NCBI GenBank assembly: GCA_020718925.1
Contig: DYRC01000017.1
Coordinates: 1-26,133, forward strand
Reading direction: 5' to 3'
Length of the DNA stretch: 26,133 bases
DNA from: Desulfonema limicola
GTDB taxonomy: Bacteria > Desulfobacterota > Desulfobacteria > Desulfobacterales > DYRC01
A program made the translations under genes and the position numbers. Of this stretch, positions 7,417 through 15,729 are shown one piece after another (position 1 is the stretch's first letter; each line of letters opens with the position of its first letter). Under the pieces are notes generated by a model, which was given only the letters and a program-made list of their open reading frames with translations, did not search any database and was not told the DNA's origin.

Positions 7417-10400
7417 ATGCAAGTCGAAAAAAAGAACTTTACAGAAAAAGTGTTCAATATCAAAACAGGTGAAGAAGGAATTACCTTTTCTCTGCTGGCA
7501 CATTCCTTTTTCATGGGAATCTGCGTGGTTTTTTTCGAGACCGCGTCTTATGCGCTGTTTTTAACCCAATTCGATGCCAAAAAAGACCTGCCTTACGTCT
7601 ATATCATTTCTTCTTTGGTAACGACGGCTATAGGTTTTTTATATGAAAAAATGGGGGAAAGGATTTCGCTGTCAAAGCTTCTGGCTTGGACGGTCGGATT
7701 TATCACCATTTCCATTACCCTGCTGTATATCGCGCTGGAATTGACAAACGGAGACTGGGGCGAAGTTAACAACAAAGCGCAGCGATGGGTGATCATGGCG
7801 CTTACGATTTGGTATACGGTGCTGCATATCCTGTTCAATCTTGAATTTTGGGCATTAGCCGGGCATAAGTTAGACGTGCGGCAGGGAAAACGTCTTTTCG
7901 GGCTGATCAGCGCGGGCGAAATTCTTGCCGGAGTTATCGGCGGCACAGGCTTGGAAATGCTGATACACAGAGGCATTATCAGAACACAGAGCCTTTTGCT
8001 TATCTCTGCTGTCAGCGCGGGACTCTGCTTGTTTATGCTGCTGTATATTTATCTGCAATTCACCCAGAAAGAAGAAGCCATTGCTGCTGAAAAAGAGGAC
8101 AGACACGAGGATAAAAGCTCAGGTCCCCGGTTTTCCAACAAACGGTATTCATTTCTGGTGTTTTCTTTTGCGGCATTATCTATCGTTGTATTTTATATTA
8201 CAGATTACATTTTTTACGATCAGGTTGAAAGCTCTTACAAAACAGATATTACCGAAATCGTAAACGCAGATAAAACAGAAATCGCAGACAAAGGTGCCTC
8301 TGAAAAAGATGCACATACCGCAGGCAAAAAAGGATCGGAAGCTGAAATCGCAGGATTTCTGGGAATTTTTGCCGCAGTCATGGGCGTGTTGAATTTCTTA
8401 GGCAACACCTTTTTTGCCGGAAGGCTGATGACCCGCTACGGACAAAGTTTCGGGCTGCTGTCCGTGCCGGTGGTGATGGTTGCCTGTTCTTTTCTGGCGA
8501 TTATTGCCAAAATTTTTCCCAGCGAGATATTCGGTTTTTTCTGGATGATTGTCATTGCAAAGCTGATGGATGAGGTGTTTCGGAACACCATCGGCGAACC
8601 TGCAATTCGTATTTTATATCAGCCGTTTCCCGGGGCGCAGAAGTTAAAAATACAGGCGCAGTTGGAAGGCATTGTAGAGCCTGCATCAGGCGCAGTTACC
8701 GGCGCACTGCTGCTGTTGCTGGATCATTTTGATCTGAAATCCGAGCATCTGATATATGTGATGATCGGCGTTTTAGCGGCATGGACGTTTAACGCTATCC
8801 TGTTGCGCGAAGAATATACAAAAGTCTGGACAGCTTTGGTAACAAAGCGCAAACGCGGATTTGACGGCGACGCCATTCTGATGGAAGACGGGTCGCGCAA
8901 GAGCGTCATTGAAGGATTGGAAAGTTCCGAACCCGGCAAGGTGATTTATTGCTTAAATGTGCTTGAAGAAATGGATTATGAAAATCTTCAGGGACATCTG
9001 ACGGAACTGCTCAGTCATCCTGAATACGAAGTGCGCCGGCATGTCCTGACAAAGCTGAGGATTCACAACATGACCTCCGCCGCAGATTATGTCGTGCGCC
9101 TTCTGGAATTTGAAACAGAACCCAAAGTCATCGGAACCGCGATTCAGACCTTGTGCAAATTATCACAGACCGAAGCGTTTGAACAGGTCTCGCCTTATCT
9201 TGAAACGGAAAATACGGAAATCCGAAAAGGAGTGCTGATCGGACTGTTGCGCGACAGCGGCATCGAAGGCGTGATGAAAGCCGGATCAAAATTGGATATT
9301 ATGATCGGTTCAAGATATCCTGCGGAGCGGAAATTAGCTGCTCAGGTTCTTGGCGAAGTCGGCTTTCCCACATTTTACCGCCCCTTGCTGCAACTCTTGG
9401 GAGACACTGACATGGAGGTCCGGGCAGCGGCGATTGTGGCGTCCGGAAAACTGAAAAATCCCAAATTGATTCCGTCTCTGCTGGAAAATCTGGCTAAACC
9501 TTTAGTCAGAAGCTCGGTGGTTCCTGCAATTATCGCATTCGGAGAAACGGTGCTGCCTGCATTGGAAGAAGCATTTGACGATGAGGAAAAATATCGCCAT
9601 GTCCGCAGCCGGATTGTCCGCATTATCGGAAGAATCGGCGGGGAGCAGGCAATTACGATTTTAAAGAAAAAAATTGATTTTTCAGAAGAGAATCTGCGTA
9701 ATCTGATTTTAAAAGCGCTGGTGGTCTGCAAATATCAGGCAGGCGAAGCCGAGCGCCCCATGATTCGGGATAAAATCCGTCAGGAAATCAAGGATGCGGC
9801 GTGGACTCTGTCGGTGCTGCTGGATATCGGCGATTATAAAAACGCTGAAAAGCTGATCGAGGCGTTAAGAAACGAGTTCAGAAAAAACCGCGACAAGGTG
9901 TATCTGCTACTGGCAATGATTTATCCGACAGATGCCATCATGTCCGCACAGCGGGATATTGAAATCAAAGTCAAAGACAAAAGTGCAAGAGCGCTTGAAG
10001 CAATGGATAATCTTTTGGATCAGGATAAAGAAATCAAAAGCATGGTTTTCCCCCTGATTGACGAGATTACGCTGGCACAGTGCCGTTCCCGGCTGATTGC
10101 CCATTTTCCGCAGGAACGCATCAGTCCCCATGAACGCTTGAAAGAGACGCTCTCCCGATCTCAGCAGCTGATTTCGCCTTGGACCAAAGCCTGTGCCTTG
10201 TTCACTATCGGAAAAATTGCCACCAAAGAGTTTTATGATACGATTATTTCAACGCTCTCTGACCCGGAGCCGACCGTGAGAGAAACAGCGGTATGGGCAT
10301 TAGGATGCTTAAATCCCAATGATCTGGCAGAGCGGCTGCAAAGCCTGACTTCGGATAAAAACAGGCAGGTGGCGGATTATGCCCATTTTGTCATCAACTC

Positions 10401-11382
10401 CGTAGGTTTTGCAAGTATTCCCATGAGCAAAGGCTATCTGACCCGATCCGGGCGATATACCGTGGAATTATTCAAAAATATTCTCATGGATGAAGGAGAA
10501 CGGCGGGCAAGGCGCTGTCGGGCAGCCAACATCTTATCCCGATTTCAGGCAACTTCTGCCCGCATGTCGCTGATGGGCGCGCTGGCAGTGGCAGATAAAA
10601 CAGTTCGCACCGCCGCATTGGACGCGCTGGTCAAAGGCAATTTTGAAATTGACGATAAAGAAGCAGAAACGCTTCTGACCGTTCTTAATGCTGAAATTTC
10701 GGATGCCAAAAGAATTTTGAAAAGTATTCTGGTGCTGCTGCCGGAAAATCATTCCGAGCGGCTTGTTCACGCGCTCAATCAGGAAATCAACTATAACCGC
10801 AAACGTGCGTTGTCGCTGATTACCCTGCTGAATACAAAACGGGAAAAAGATTCTTTAAGCACCATATTTTACTGGTATATTTATCAGGATAAACAACAGG
10901 CACCGAAAAATGTCAAAGAGAGCCTTGAGGTGCTGCTTGAAATAATTCCTGATGAAGATACCCGGAAAAATACGCTGACACTCTTTCAGTATCGGGAACC
11001 CCGGAGTCTGGATCGGATCAGCCGTTCAAACATGATTTCTCATACCCAGAGCAGCGTGGAGTATAATCTGAAGAATATCGCGTTCAGTCCGACAGTCTTT
11101 TCGCTGTCATGGTCAAGAATCTGCGCGTTGGAAATGATTGTAAAATTAGGCATCTCCGATTGCATTGACGATATTATCAAAAAGCTGGAGGATCCGGACG
11201 ATATTGTCCGTTCTATGGCAGCATGGGCATTGTTCAATATGGATAAGGAAGAATACAAAAAATTCGCAAGAGCGTTGAGAAACGATTCCAGCCCGCTGGT
11301 GGCAAAGACTGCCAAGCAATTGGAAAGCGAACTCGGCGACGATCAGGAAAAGAGGAACGATACAGATGCTTCTGACCATTGA
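7417..11382 (+). CDS. NTT/MFS-like 12-helix membrane protein fused to a long HEAT-repeat region
   Basis: 1321 residues from ATG 7417, with GGAG five bases upstream; an in-frame TTG at 7414 is less likely. Residues 20-465 hold about 12 hydrophobic segments. Blocks RLFGLISAGEILAGVIGG (159-176) and EPASGAVTGALLLLL resemble the Npt1/Npt2 (ATP/ADP translocase-like) branch of the MFS fold. From about 495 to the C-terminus the protein is built of HEAT/PBS-lyase-like helical repeats, for example HPEYEVRRHVLTKL, DTDMEVRAAAIVASGKL, DPEPTVRETAVWALGCL and DPDDIVRSMAAWALFNM. A charged insert of about 40 residues (272-311, rich in K, E, D) separates segments 7 and 8. It lies between an adenylate cyclase and a cyclic-nucleotide-binding protein and overlaps the latter by 17 bases. 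Nucleotide transport is possible but unproven; a receptor or scaffold role is equally plausible. Confidence 0.85.
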   Translation: MQVEKKNFTEKVFNIKTGEEGITFSLLAHSFFMGICVVFFETASYALFLTQFDAKKDLPYVYIISSLVTTAIGFLYEKMGERISLSKLLAWTVGFITISITLLYIALELTNGDWGEVNNKAQRWVIMALTIWYTVLHILFNLEFWALAGHKLDVRQGKRLFGLISAGEILAGVIGGTGLEMLIHRGIIRTQSLLLISAVSAGLCLFMLLYIYLQFTQKEEAIAAEKEDRHEDKSSGPRFSNKRYSFLVFSFAALSIVVFYITDYIFYDQVESSYKTDITEIVNADKTEIADKGASEKDAHTAGKKGSEAEIAGFLGIFAAVMGVLNFLGNTFFAGRLMTRYGQSFGLLSVPVVMVACSFLAIIAKIFPSEIFGFFWMIVIAKLMDEVFRNTIGEPAIRILYQPFPGAQKLKIQAQLEGIVEPASGAVTGALLLLLDHFDLKSEHLIYVMIGVLAAWTFNAILLREEYTKVWTALVTKRKRGFDGDAILMEDGSRKSVIEGLESSEPGKVIYCLNVLEEMDYENLQGHLTELLSHPEYEVRRHVLTKLRIHNMTSAADYVVRLLEFETEPKVIGTAIQTLCKLSQTEAFEQVSPYLETENTEIRKGVLIGLLRDSGIEGVMKAGSKLDIMIGSRYPAERKLAAQVLGEVGFPTFYRPLLQLLGDTDMEVRAAAIVASGKLKNPKLIPSLLENLAKPLVRSSVVPAIIAFGETVLPALEEAFDDEEKYRHVRSRIVRIIGRIGGEQAITILKKKIDFSEENLRNLILKALVVCKYQAGEAERPMIRDKIRQEIKDAAWTLSVLLDIGDYKNAEKLIEALRNEFRKNRDKVYLLLAMIYPTDAIMSAQRDIEIKVKDKSARALEAMDNLLDQDKEIKSMVFPLIDEITLAQCRSRLIAHFPQERISPHERLKETLSRSQQLISPWTKACALFTIGKIATKEFYDTIISTLSDPEPTVRETAVWALGCLNPNDLAERLQSLTSDKNRQVADYAHFVINSVGFASIPMSKGYLTRSGRYTVELFKNILMDEGERRARRCRAANILSRFQATSARMSLMGALAVADKTVRTAALDALVKGNFEIDDKEAETLLTVLNAEISDAKRILKSILVLLPENHSERLVHALNQEINYNRKRALSLITLLNTKREKDSLSTIFYWYIYQDKQQAPKNVKESLEVLLEIIPDEDTRKNTLTLFQYREPRSLDRISRSNMISHTQSSVEYNLKNIAFSPTVFSLSWSRICALEMIVKLGISDCIDDIIKKLEDPDDIVRSMAAWALFNMDKEEYKKFARALRNDSSPLVAKTAKQLESELGDDQEKRNDTDASDH

Positions 11383-11836
11383 AAAGGTGATGATTCTCAA
11401 AGACGTTGAAATTTTTTCCTCAACGCCGGAAGAAGACCTGATTGAAGTCGCTTCCATTGTCGAGGAAGTCAGCGTTGATAAGGGAACCGAATTTATTAAA
11501 AAAGGTGAAATCGGAACCTCGATGTATATTATTATCGAAGGTGAGATGAAGGTGCATGACGGAGACAAAGAACTGGTGGTTCTGGGCAACCGGAAAGTGT
11601 TCGGCGAATTGGCAGCATTAGACCCCGAACCCCGTTCAGCATCTATTACCGCGTTGAGAGACTCGCAGTTATTCCGTCTGGATCAGGGACCTTTATACGA
11701 TCTCATGGCGGAACATGTCGAGGTGGTGCGCGGAATTATGCACGTTTTATGCAACAGAATGCGTAACGCCACAAAGGACATCGGTGAGTTGAAAAAAGAA
11801 GTCGGAGAGTTGAAACGGAAGGATGTAAGGAGATAG
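11366..11836 (+). CDS. Cyclic-nucleotide-binding domain protein
   Basis: This 156-residue protein is a stand-alone cNMP-binding domain with a short charged, probably coiled-coil tail (ATKDIGELKKEVGELKRK). The phosphate-binding cassette VFGELAALDPEPRSASITA keeps the FGE motif and the Arg-Ser pair that contact the cyclic phosphate and ribose, so cAMP binding is likely. There is no helix-turn-helix, so it is not a CRP-type transcription factor. Start ATG 11366 has GAGGAA eight bases upstream, inside the end of the HEAT gene; the 17-base overlap points to coupled translation. In some relatives, as far as I recall, NTT, HEAT and cNMP-binding parts form one chain. Here the reader would be a separate subunit acting on the HEAT platform, which is inference. 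Confidence 0.9.
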   Translation: MLLTIEKVMILKDVEIFSSTPEEDLIEVASIVEEVSVDKGTEFIKKGEIGTSMYIIIEGEMKVHDGDKELVVLGNRKVFGELAALDPEPRSASITALRDSQLFRLDQGPLYDLMAEHVEVVRGIMHVLCNRMRNATKDIGELKKEVGELKRKDVRR

Positions 11837-11890
11837 TGAGAAGTGAGAAGTGTAAAAAATCCGAAGGATTGACATGTTTATAGGTGAGAA
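11836..11890 (+). repeat. GTGAGAA heptamers before the amylase gene
   Basis: Two tandem GTGAGAA units (11836-11842, 11843-11849) and a decayed third (GTGTAAA) directly follow the stop of the cNMP-binding gene. A further GTGAGAA (11884-11890) abuts the next start codon. This is the heptamer of the wspC/wspD junction, and in both places GTGAGAA is immediately followed by ATG. At 11883-11888 it also supplies the ribosome site AGGTGA-like core. Confidence 0.7.
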
Positions 11891-13363
11891 ATGACAACAC
11901 ATCACAGCCTTTATGAAATCAATACCAGAGTATGGTTGAGACGATTCGACACGCCCTCCCGAAAAGCAACGCTTGACGATGTTCCGGCGTCTTATTGGGA
12001 ACAATTGAAAGCCAAAGGCATCACGCATGTCTGGCTGATGGGGATATGGAAAGTATGCGAAAGCACGATTGCAAAATATTGTCTTCAGGAAGGCGCGACT
12101 AAGGATAGCTTTCGCAGCGCGTTAAGCGATTATCAGGATAAAGACGTGATCGGCTCGCCCTATTCAATTGACCGATATGACGTCAATCCCCGAATCGGAA
12201 CTGAACGCAGTCTTACGCATACCCGCCTGATATTGAATCAGCTTGGCATGAAACTGATTCTTGATTTTGTGCCGAACCATTTCAGCGCGGACAGTTCTCT
12301 GATTCAGACGCATCCATACATCTTTCTTGAAGCTGATGCTGATTTTCTCCGCCGCGATCCCGTTACGTTTTATAAACCACCCAATTCTGACAGGGTATTT
12401 GCACATGGCAAAGACCCGTTTTTTCCGGCATGGGAAGATACGATTCAGGTTAATTATTTCAAGCCCAAAGCGCGTAAATTCATGATTCATACCCTTAAAA
12501 CCCTTGCCAAACGCTGCGATGGCGTCAGATGCGATGTGGCAATGCTGATGCTGAATGATTCGTTTGAACAGACATGGCGCCATGTTTTGGGAAATTATGA
12601 AAAACCGGCAGAAGAGTTTTGGAAACAGGCAGTTGCCGCGATAAAAAAAGAATATCCTGAGTTTGTGTTTATCGGGGAAGTATATTGGAATAAGGAATGG
12701 GAGCTTCAGCAGCTCGGATTTGATTATACTTATGATAAAAAATTAACAGATCGTCTTAAAACCGGAGATGCCAACGCCGTCAGAGAACATCTGCTGGCAG
12801 ATGCGGATTTTCAGAAAAAATCTGTGCGCTTTATTGAAAACCATGATGAAGACAGAGCAATCACCGCTTTCGGAAAACAAAAATCCCAAGCTGCTGCCGT
12901 CATTATCAGCACCTTGCCGGGAATGCGTTTTTATTATGACGGGCAGTTTGAAGGAAAAGCCGTCCGCCTGCCGGTTCAACTGAGCAGAGAACCCTTTGAG
13001 CCGGTAAATCAGGAAATATCTGATTTCTATGATAAAATCTTACATATTACGCAGCATGATATTTTCAGAAAAGGCGAGTGGCGTCTGCTGGAAACTCTTC
13101 CGGCTTATGATAAGGATCCGACATTTCCGAATATTCCGGCGTGGCTTTGGACAGATCAATCTGAAAAAAGACTGGTGGCGGTTAATTATGCGGACACGAT
13201 TTCAACCTGCCGGATTAAGCTGGAAATAGAAACGAATGAAAAGGATTTTGAACTGACAGACCTGTTACATGATCAAAGCTATATCCGCTCTGTTGAAGAG
13301 GTCTGCGGCATAGGATTGTATATCGAACTTAAAGCGTATCAAAGCCATATTTTTGCGTATTAA
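11891..13363 (+). CDS. GH13 alpha-amylase-family glycoside hydrolase
   Basis: This 490-residue enzyme acts on alpha-glucans or related sugars. The GH13 catalytic set is complete: region I D125FVPNH130, nucleophile D215 in GVRCDVAM, acid/base E263 in IGEVYW and transition-state D319 in IENHD. The (beta/alpha)8 barrel spans about 5-400, followed by a C-terminal beta domain (LVAVNYADTISTCRIKL). No signal peptide is present, so it should work in the cytoplasm, for example on glycogen or imported oligosaccharides. ATG 11891 has TAGGTGAG just upstream. It follows the cAMP genes by 54 bases on the same strand and may be read with them, but no functional tie is visible. Amylase, maltogenic or trehalose-type activity cannot be told apart by eye. 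Confidence 0.93.
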   Translation: MTTHHSLYEINTRVWLRRFDTPSRKATLDDVPASYWEQLKAKGITHVWLMGIWKVCESTIAKYCLQEGATKDSFRSALSDYQDKDVIGSPYSIDRYDVNPRIGTERSLTHTRLILNQLGMKLILDFVPNHFSADSSLIQTHPYIFLEADADFLRRDPVTFYKPPNSDRVFAHGKDPFFPAWEDTIQVNYFKPKARKFMIHTLKTLAKRCDGVRCDVAMLMLNDSFEQTWRHVLGNYEKPAEEFWKQAVAAIKKEYPEFVFIGEVYWNKEWELQQLGFDYTYDKKLTDRLKTGDANAVREHLLADADFQKKSVRFIENHDEDRAITAFGKQKSQAAAVIISTLPGMRFYYDGQFEGKAVRLPVQLSREPFEPVNQEISDFYDKILHITQHDIFRKGEWRLLETLPAYDKDPTFPNIPAWLWTDQSEKRLVAVNYADTISTCRIKLEIETNEKDFELTDLLHDQSYIRSVEEVCGIGLYIELKAYQSHIFAY

Positions 13364-13370
13364 GTAGTTC

Positions 13371-13469
13371 GTAGGGGGCAATCCCCTGTGGTTGCCCTGT
13401 TACGTGGGTAAGCGGGTAAGCACAGGGGCTTACATCCCAAATGCCATTAAGTTAAGAAATTGTCTGAAA
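13371..13469. repeat. Palindrome-rich intergenic repeat, left of the restriction-modification genes
   Basis: The element begins GTAGGGGG and contains nested inverted repeats: GGGCAA/TTGCCC, CCCCTGTG (13383-13390) with CACAGGGG (13421-13428), and GTAAGC (13416-13421) with GCTTAC (13428-13433). It ends in TGCCATTAAGTTAAG (13442-13456) and TGTCTGAAA (13461-13469). The last two blocks recur in inverted orientation at 15984-16014. It may fold to end amylase transcription, though no T-run follows. The remaining bases to 13607 hold a small hairpin, CAGCCG/CGGCTG (13573-13591), and no credible gene. Confidence 0.7.
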
Positions 13470-13607
13470 AACAATGATGTCTGATGATTATAAATAAGTC
13501 TGAGAAGGCGTGGGAGTTCGGGCAGTTTGTCGGAGCGCGCGGAATCGGACATCGGAATTATAACATCATGTTCAGCCGTTGTAATCGGCTGCAATTGATG
13601 GTTAGAG

Positions 13608-14477
13608 CTACATCAAGAAACCACGTTCTAGTCCGTGAGAAATGCCTCCTTCCCAATCCGCAGTAAGAAATTCACGCACAGAATTAAAGCAGTGTTCTAC
13701 AACATCAGCGTAAATTGGATTCTTTCGATAGCCGATATCGTACCTAAATTCTCGATCTGTATTCTTCTGCTTTCTTAAAATGTAAATTTGGTCAATTTTG
13801 TATTTTTTCAGATTTACTGACTCCGTTAGTTTTAGCCACTCCGCAACAACAATGTACATTGCACTGGGATTTTTTTGCTTGAGTTGATCTGCGGCGGTGG
13901 AAACGTCTTGCAACATAGTTTTATCAAGATATGTTTTACACTCAATGGCTACGGCAGGTATATCCCAATTATGCTCTTCCGAAATTGCGGAACCATTGCA
14001 CTTCATCGTGGCTTTTACGCTCGCGCCAATACCAAAATCATGGTCTTTAATTTCAACCAAGGCGTGAGGCTTTTTAACCATTTCCTTGTATGAAGGCGAT
14101 CTGAAAAATACATCTTTGAAAGAATGAGACTTACCGATCAATGCCGTTTCAGAAATTCCACGAACAATATCTCTAAACAAGTAATACATGAACTCTTCCA
14201 AAACAGAAGAATGAAGATTTGAGCGCGAATCAAATTTTTCGGCGTAATGTTGTTGATCTAAGAATTCTTTGTATTTGTTCAGAAGCCTCACTCGCTCTGC
14301 AATGATTTTAAAGTCATCCCCGGTAGTTTCGGAGACCGGACCGAATAGTGCTTCATTCGCTGATTTCCACTGGTTATAGTGGACGCGAATTTCAACCAAA
14401 TATCGCCGTGATTCTTCATCTCGGTACTTAGTTTGGTGGTTTTCTTTTTGTTCCAAATTATTTCCATGTATAAACAT
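13608..14477 (-). CDS. Type II restriction endonuclease, PD-(D/E)xK, Bpu10I-like
   Basis: 289 residues from ATG 14477. The ribosome site GGAG lies inside the last codons of the methyltransferase gene, whose TAA ends one base before this ATG. An upstream TTG (14489) would give 293 residues but lacks that spacing. The nuclease core is seen in HSSVLEEFMYYLF (helical Glu) and IPAVAIECKTYLDKTMLQDV, where ECK forms the (D/E)xK pair and the nearby Asp (NWD) could be the metal ligand. The IECKTYLDKTML block reminds me of the Bpu10I restriction endonuclease family (recognition CCTNAGC), but this is memory of a motif and not an alignment. The gene context (C5 methyltransferase immediately upstream) strongly supports a type II system. 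Frameshifts or truncations are not seen. Confidence 0.8.
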   Translation of the reverse strand: MFIHGNNLEQKENHQTKYRDEESRRYLVEIRVHYNQWKSANEALFGPVSETTGDDFKIIAERVRLLNKYKEFLDQQHYAEKFDSRSNLHSSVLEEFMYYLFRDIVRGISETALIGKSHSFKDVFFRSPSYKEMVKKPHALVEIKDHDFGIGASVKATMKCNGSAISEEHNWDIPAVAIECKTYLDKTMLQDVSTAADQLKQKNPSAMYIVVAEWLKLTESVNLKKYKIDQIYILRKQKNTDREFRYDIGYRKNPIYADVVEHCFNSVREFLTADWEGGISHGLERGFLM

Positions 14478-14478
14478 A

Positions 14479-15663
14479 TTAATCTCCAAGCTGCTTAAAA
14501 ATATTTTCGGCTATTGCCTTTGCCATTAACGGCGGAACAGCATTGCCTATTTGGTTGTATTGACAAAGATGCTTTTCATCAAGCCGACCTTCGCGTTGCA
14601 ACAGCTTGTGACTTACTACTGTGGGCTTACCTTTGAATACATACCAATCAGGAAAAGACTGAATTCTTGCTCCTTCTCTTGCAGTAAAATTTCTATTCTT
14701 GTATGGATGTACAAAATTGGCGTAAAAAGATGCCGCAATAGTGTGGCACGGACGGTTTGGGTGCATTCTCCGATTATTTTGATCGTATGATTTTTCTGAA
14801 AATTCAGTACTATTTCTTTTAAGAGGCCCCAGATGATCAGGCACATCAGAAGTTGAGTCTCCCCAACTCATTGCAGCGAAGCGTTGCACAAGACGTTTTG
14901 AATGATTCATAGCCTTATGATTGAAAAGTTTGATTGCATCTTTCCGTAGAAAGCTCTGGTATTCATTTTGCGGAGGCTTAGAATAGTTTATTTCCTCCGC
15001 CCCTTCTCTTGCCTCAATTTCAGGAAGATCGGAAATCGCATCCCATAGTGTTGGGCAACTCTTCAATCCTATCTCAAACAACTCTATAGTGTTCTTTGTG
15101 GTATGAGTCTTATCCGGGAATGGATATGCCAATTTTGTTCTTGAGGCGATTACGACAAGCCTCTTCCTGATTTGAGGCACTCCATAATCAGTGGCTTCAA
15201 GAATGCGGTATTCTACATGATAGCCTAGTCTTCTCAGTTCATCACTAATAATATTCACCACAGGCTCTTTATTCTCTGACTTGGCATTAATCAGATTCGG
15301 GACATTTTCCATTATCATGATTTGGGGGTTTAATAAACGACCAACTCGTATAAATTCCTCAAAAAATGAATTTCGTGGGTCTTTGGGATCGCCACTATTT
15401 TTATTGCATATTGAAAAGCCTTGGCATGGCGGTCCGCCCAAAATAATATCAGGATTGAGCTTTCCAAAAGCATCAACGATTTGTTCATCCGATAGAGATG
15501 TTATGTCGCTTTGCATTACAGTAGCGTCGGGGTGGTTGAACTTGAATGTTTCGTAAGCCCAAGTGTCTATCTCAATAGCTCCAATAACTTTGGCTCCTGC
15601 AAGCTCAAAACCTAGACTAAAACCACCTGCGCCTGCAAATGTATCTAGTACCGAGTATCGCAT
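14479..15663 (-). CDS. DNA (cytosine-5) methyltransferase of a type II system
   Basis: Transfers methyl from SAM to C5 of cytosine and should protect host DNA from the neighbouring nuclease. Numbered from ATG 15663 (394 residues): motif I VLDTFAGAGGFSLGFE (about 5-20), motif IV GGPPCQGFS with the catalytic cysteine, motif VI MENVPN, motif VIII QIRKRLVVIA, and motifs IX-X HPNRPCHTIAAS and QYNQIGNAVPPLMAKAI. All key residues are present. ATG 15663 has AGAGGGA seven bases upstream and begins exactly at the conserved core, so I prefer it to ATG 15720, which would add 19 residues with no motif. A -10-like TATAAT at 15728-15723 would put the transcript start close to or after 15720, which also favours the shorter form. 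It is transcribed with the endonuclease. Confidence 0.93.
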   Translation of the reverse strand: MRYSVLDTFAGAGGFSLGFELAGAKVIGAIEIDTWAYETFKFNHPDATVMQSDITSLSDEQIVDAFGKLNPDIILGGPPCQGFSICNKNSGDPKDPRNSFFEEFIRVGRLLNPQIMIMENVPNLINAKSENKEPVVNIISDELRRLGYHVEYRILEATDYGVPQIRKRLVVIASRTKLAYPFPDKTHTTKNTIELFEIGLKSCPTLWDAISDLPEIEAREGAEEINYSKPPQNEYQSFLRKDAIKLFNHKAMNHSKRLVQRFAAMSWGDSTSDVPDHLGPLKRNSTEFSEKSYDQNNRRMHPNRPCHTIAASFYANFVHPYKNRNFTAREGARIQSFPDWYVFKGKPTVVSHKLLQREGRLDEKHLCQYNQIGNAVPPLMAKAIAENIFKQLGD

Positions 15664-15679
15664 AAAATTTCCCTCTTGC

Positions 15680-15729
15680 GTATAATCAACAACTATCAAG
15701 TTTTCCCCCCCTCTAACCATTGATTATAC
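15680..15729 (-). promoter_or_regulatory. Perfect inverted repeat over the putative methyltransferase promoter
   Basis: GTATAATCA (15680-15688) and TGATTATAC (15721-15729) are perfect 9-base inverted arms with a 32-base spacer. On the minus strand the distal arm contains TATAAT (15728-15723), a consensus -10 without a good -35. The arms could be an operator for restriction-modification control. No controller (C) protein gene is present, so the methyltransferase itself or a host protein would have to bind. Confidence 0.4.

Noticed and set aside
11891..13363. Amylase gene as part of the cAMP signalling module
   Set aside because: Same strand and close, but nothing in the protein points to signalling, and a repeat-containing gap separates it.
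13371..13469. tRNA or small structured RNA gene
   Set aside because: The palindromes do not form a cloverleaf and no anticodon or T-loop signature is present.
13484..13666. Small plus-strand open frame of 60 residues
   Set aside because: No ribosome site or recognisable motif; it overlaps the endonuclease 3' end and a hairpin.
15664..15720. Nineteen-residue N-terminal extension of the methyltransferase
   Set aside because: The shorter form begins at the conserved core with a better ribosome site, and a TATAAT box at 15723-15728 would place the transcript start at or after 15720.
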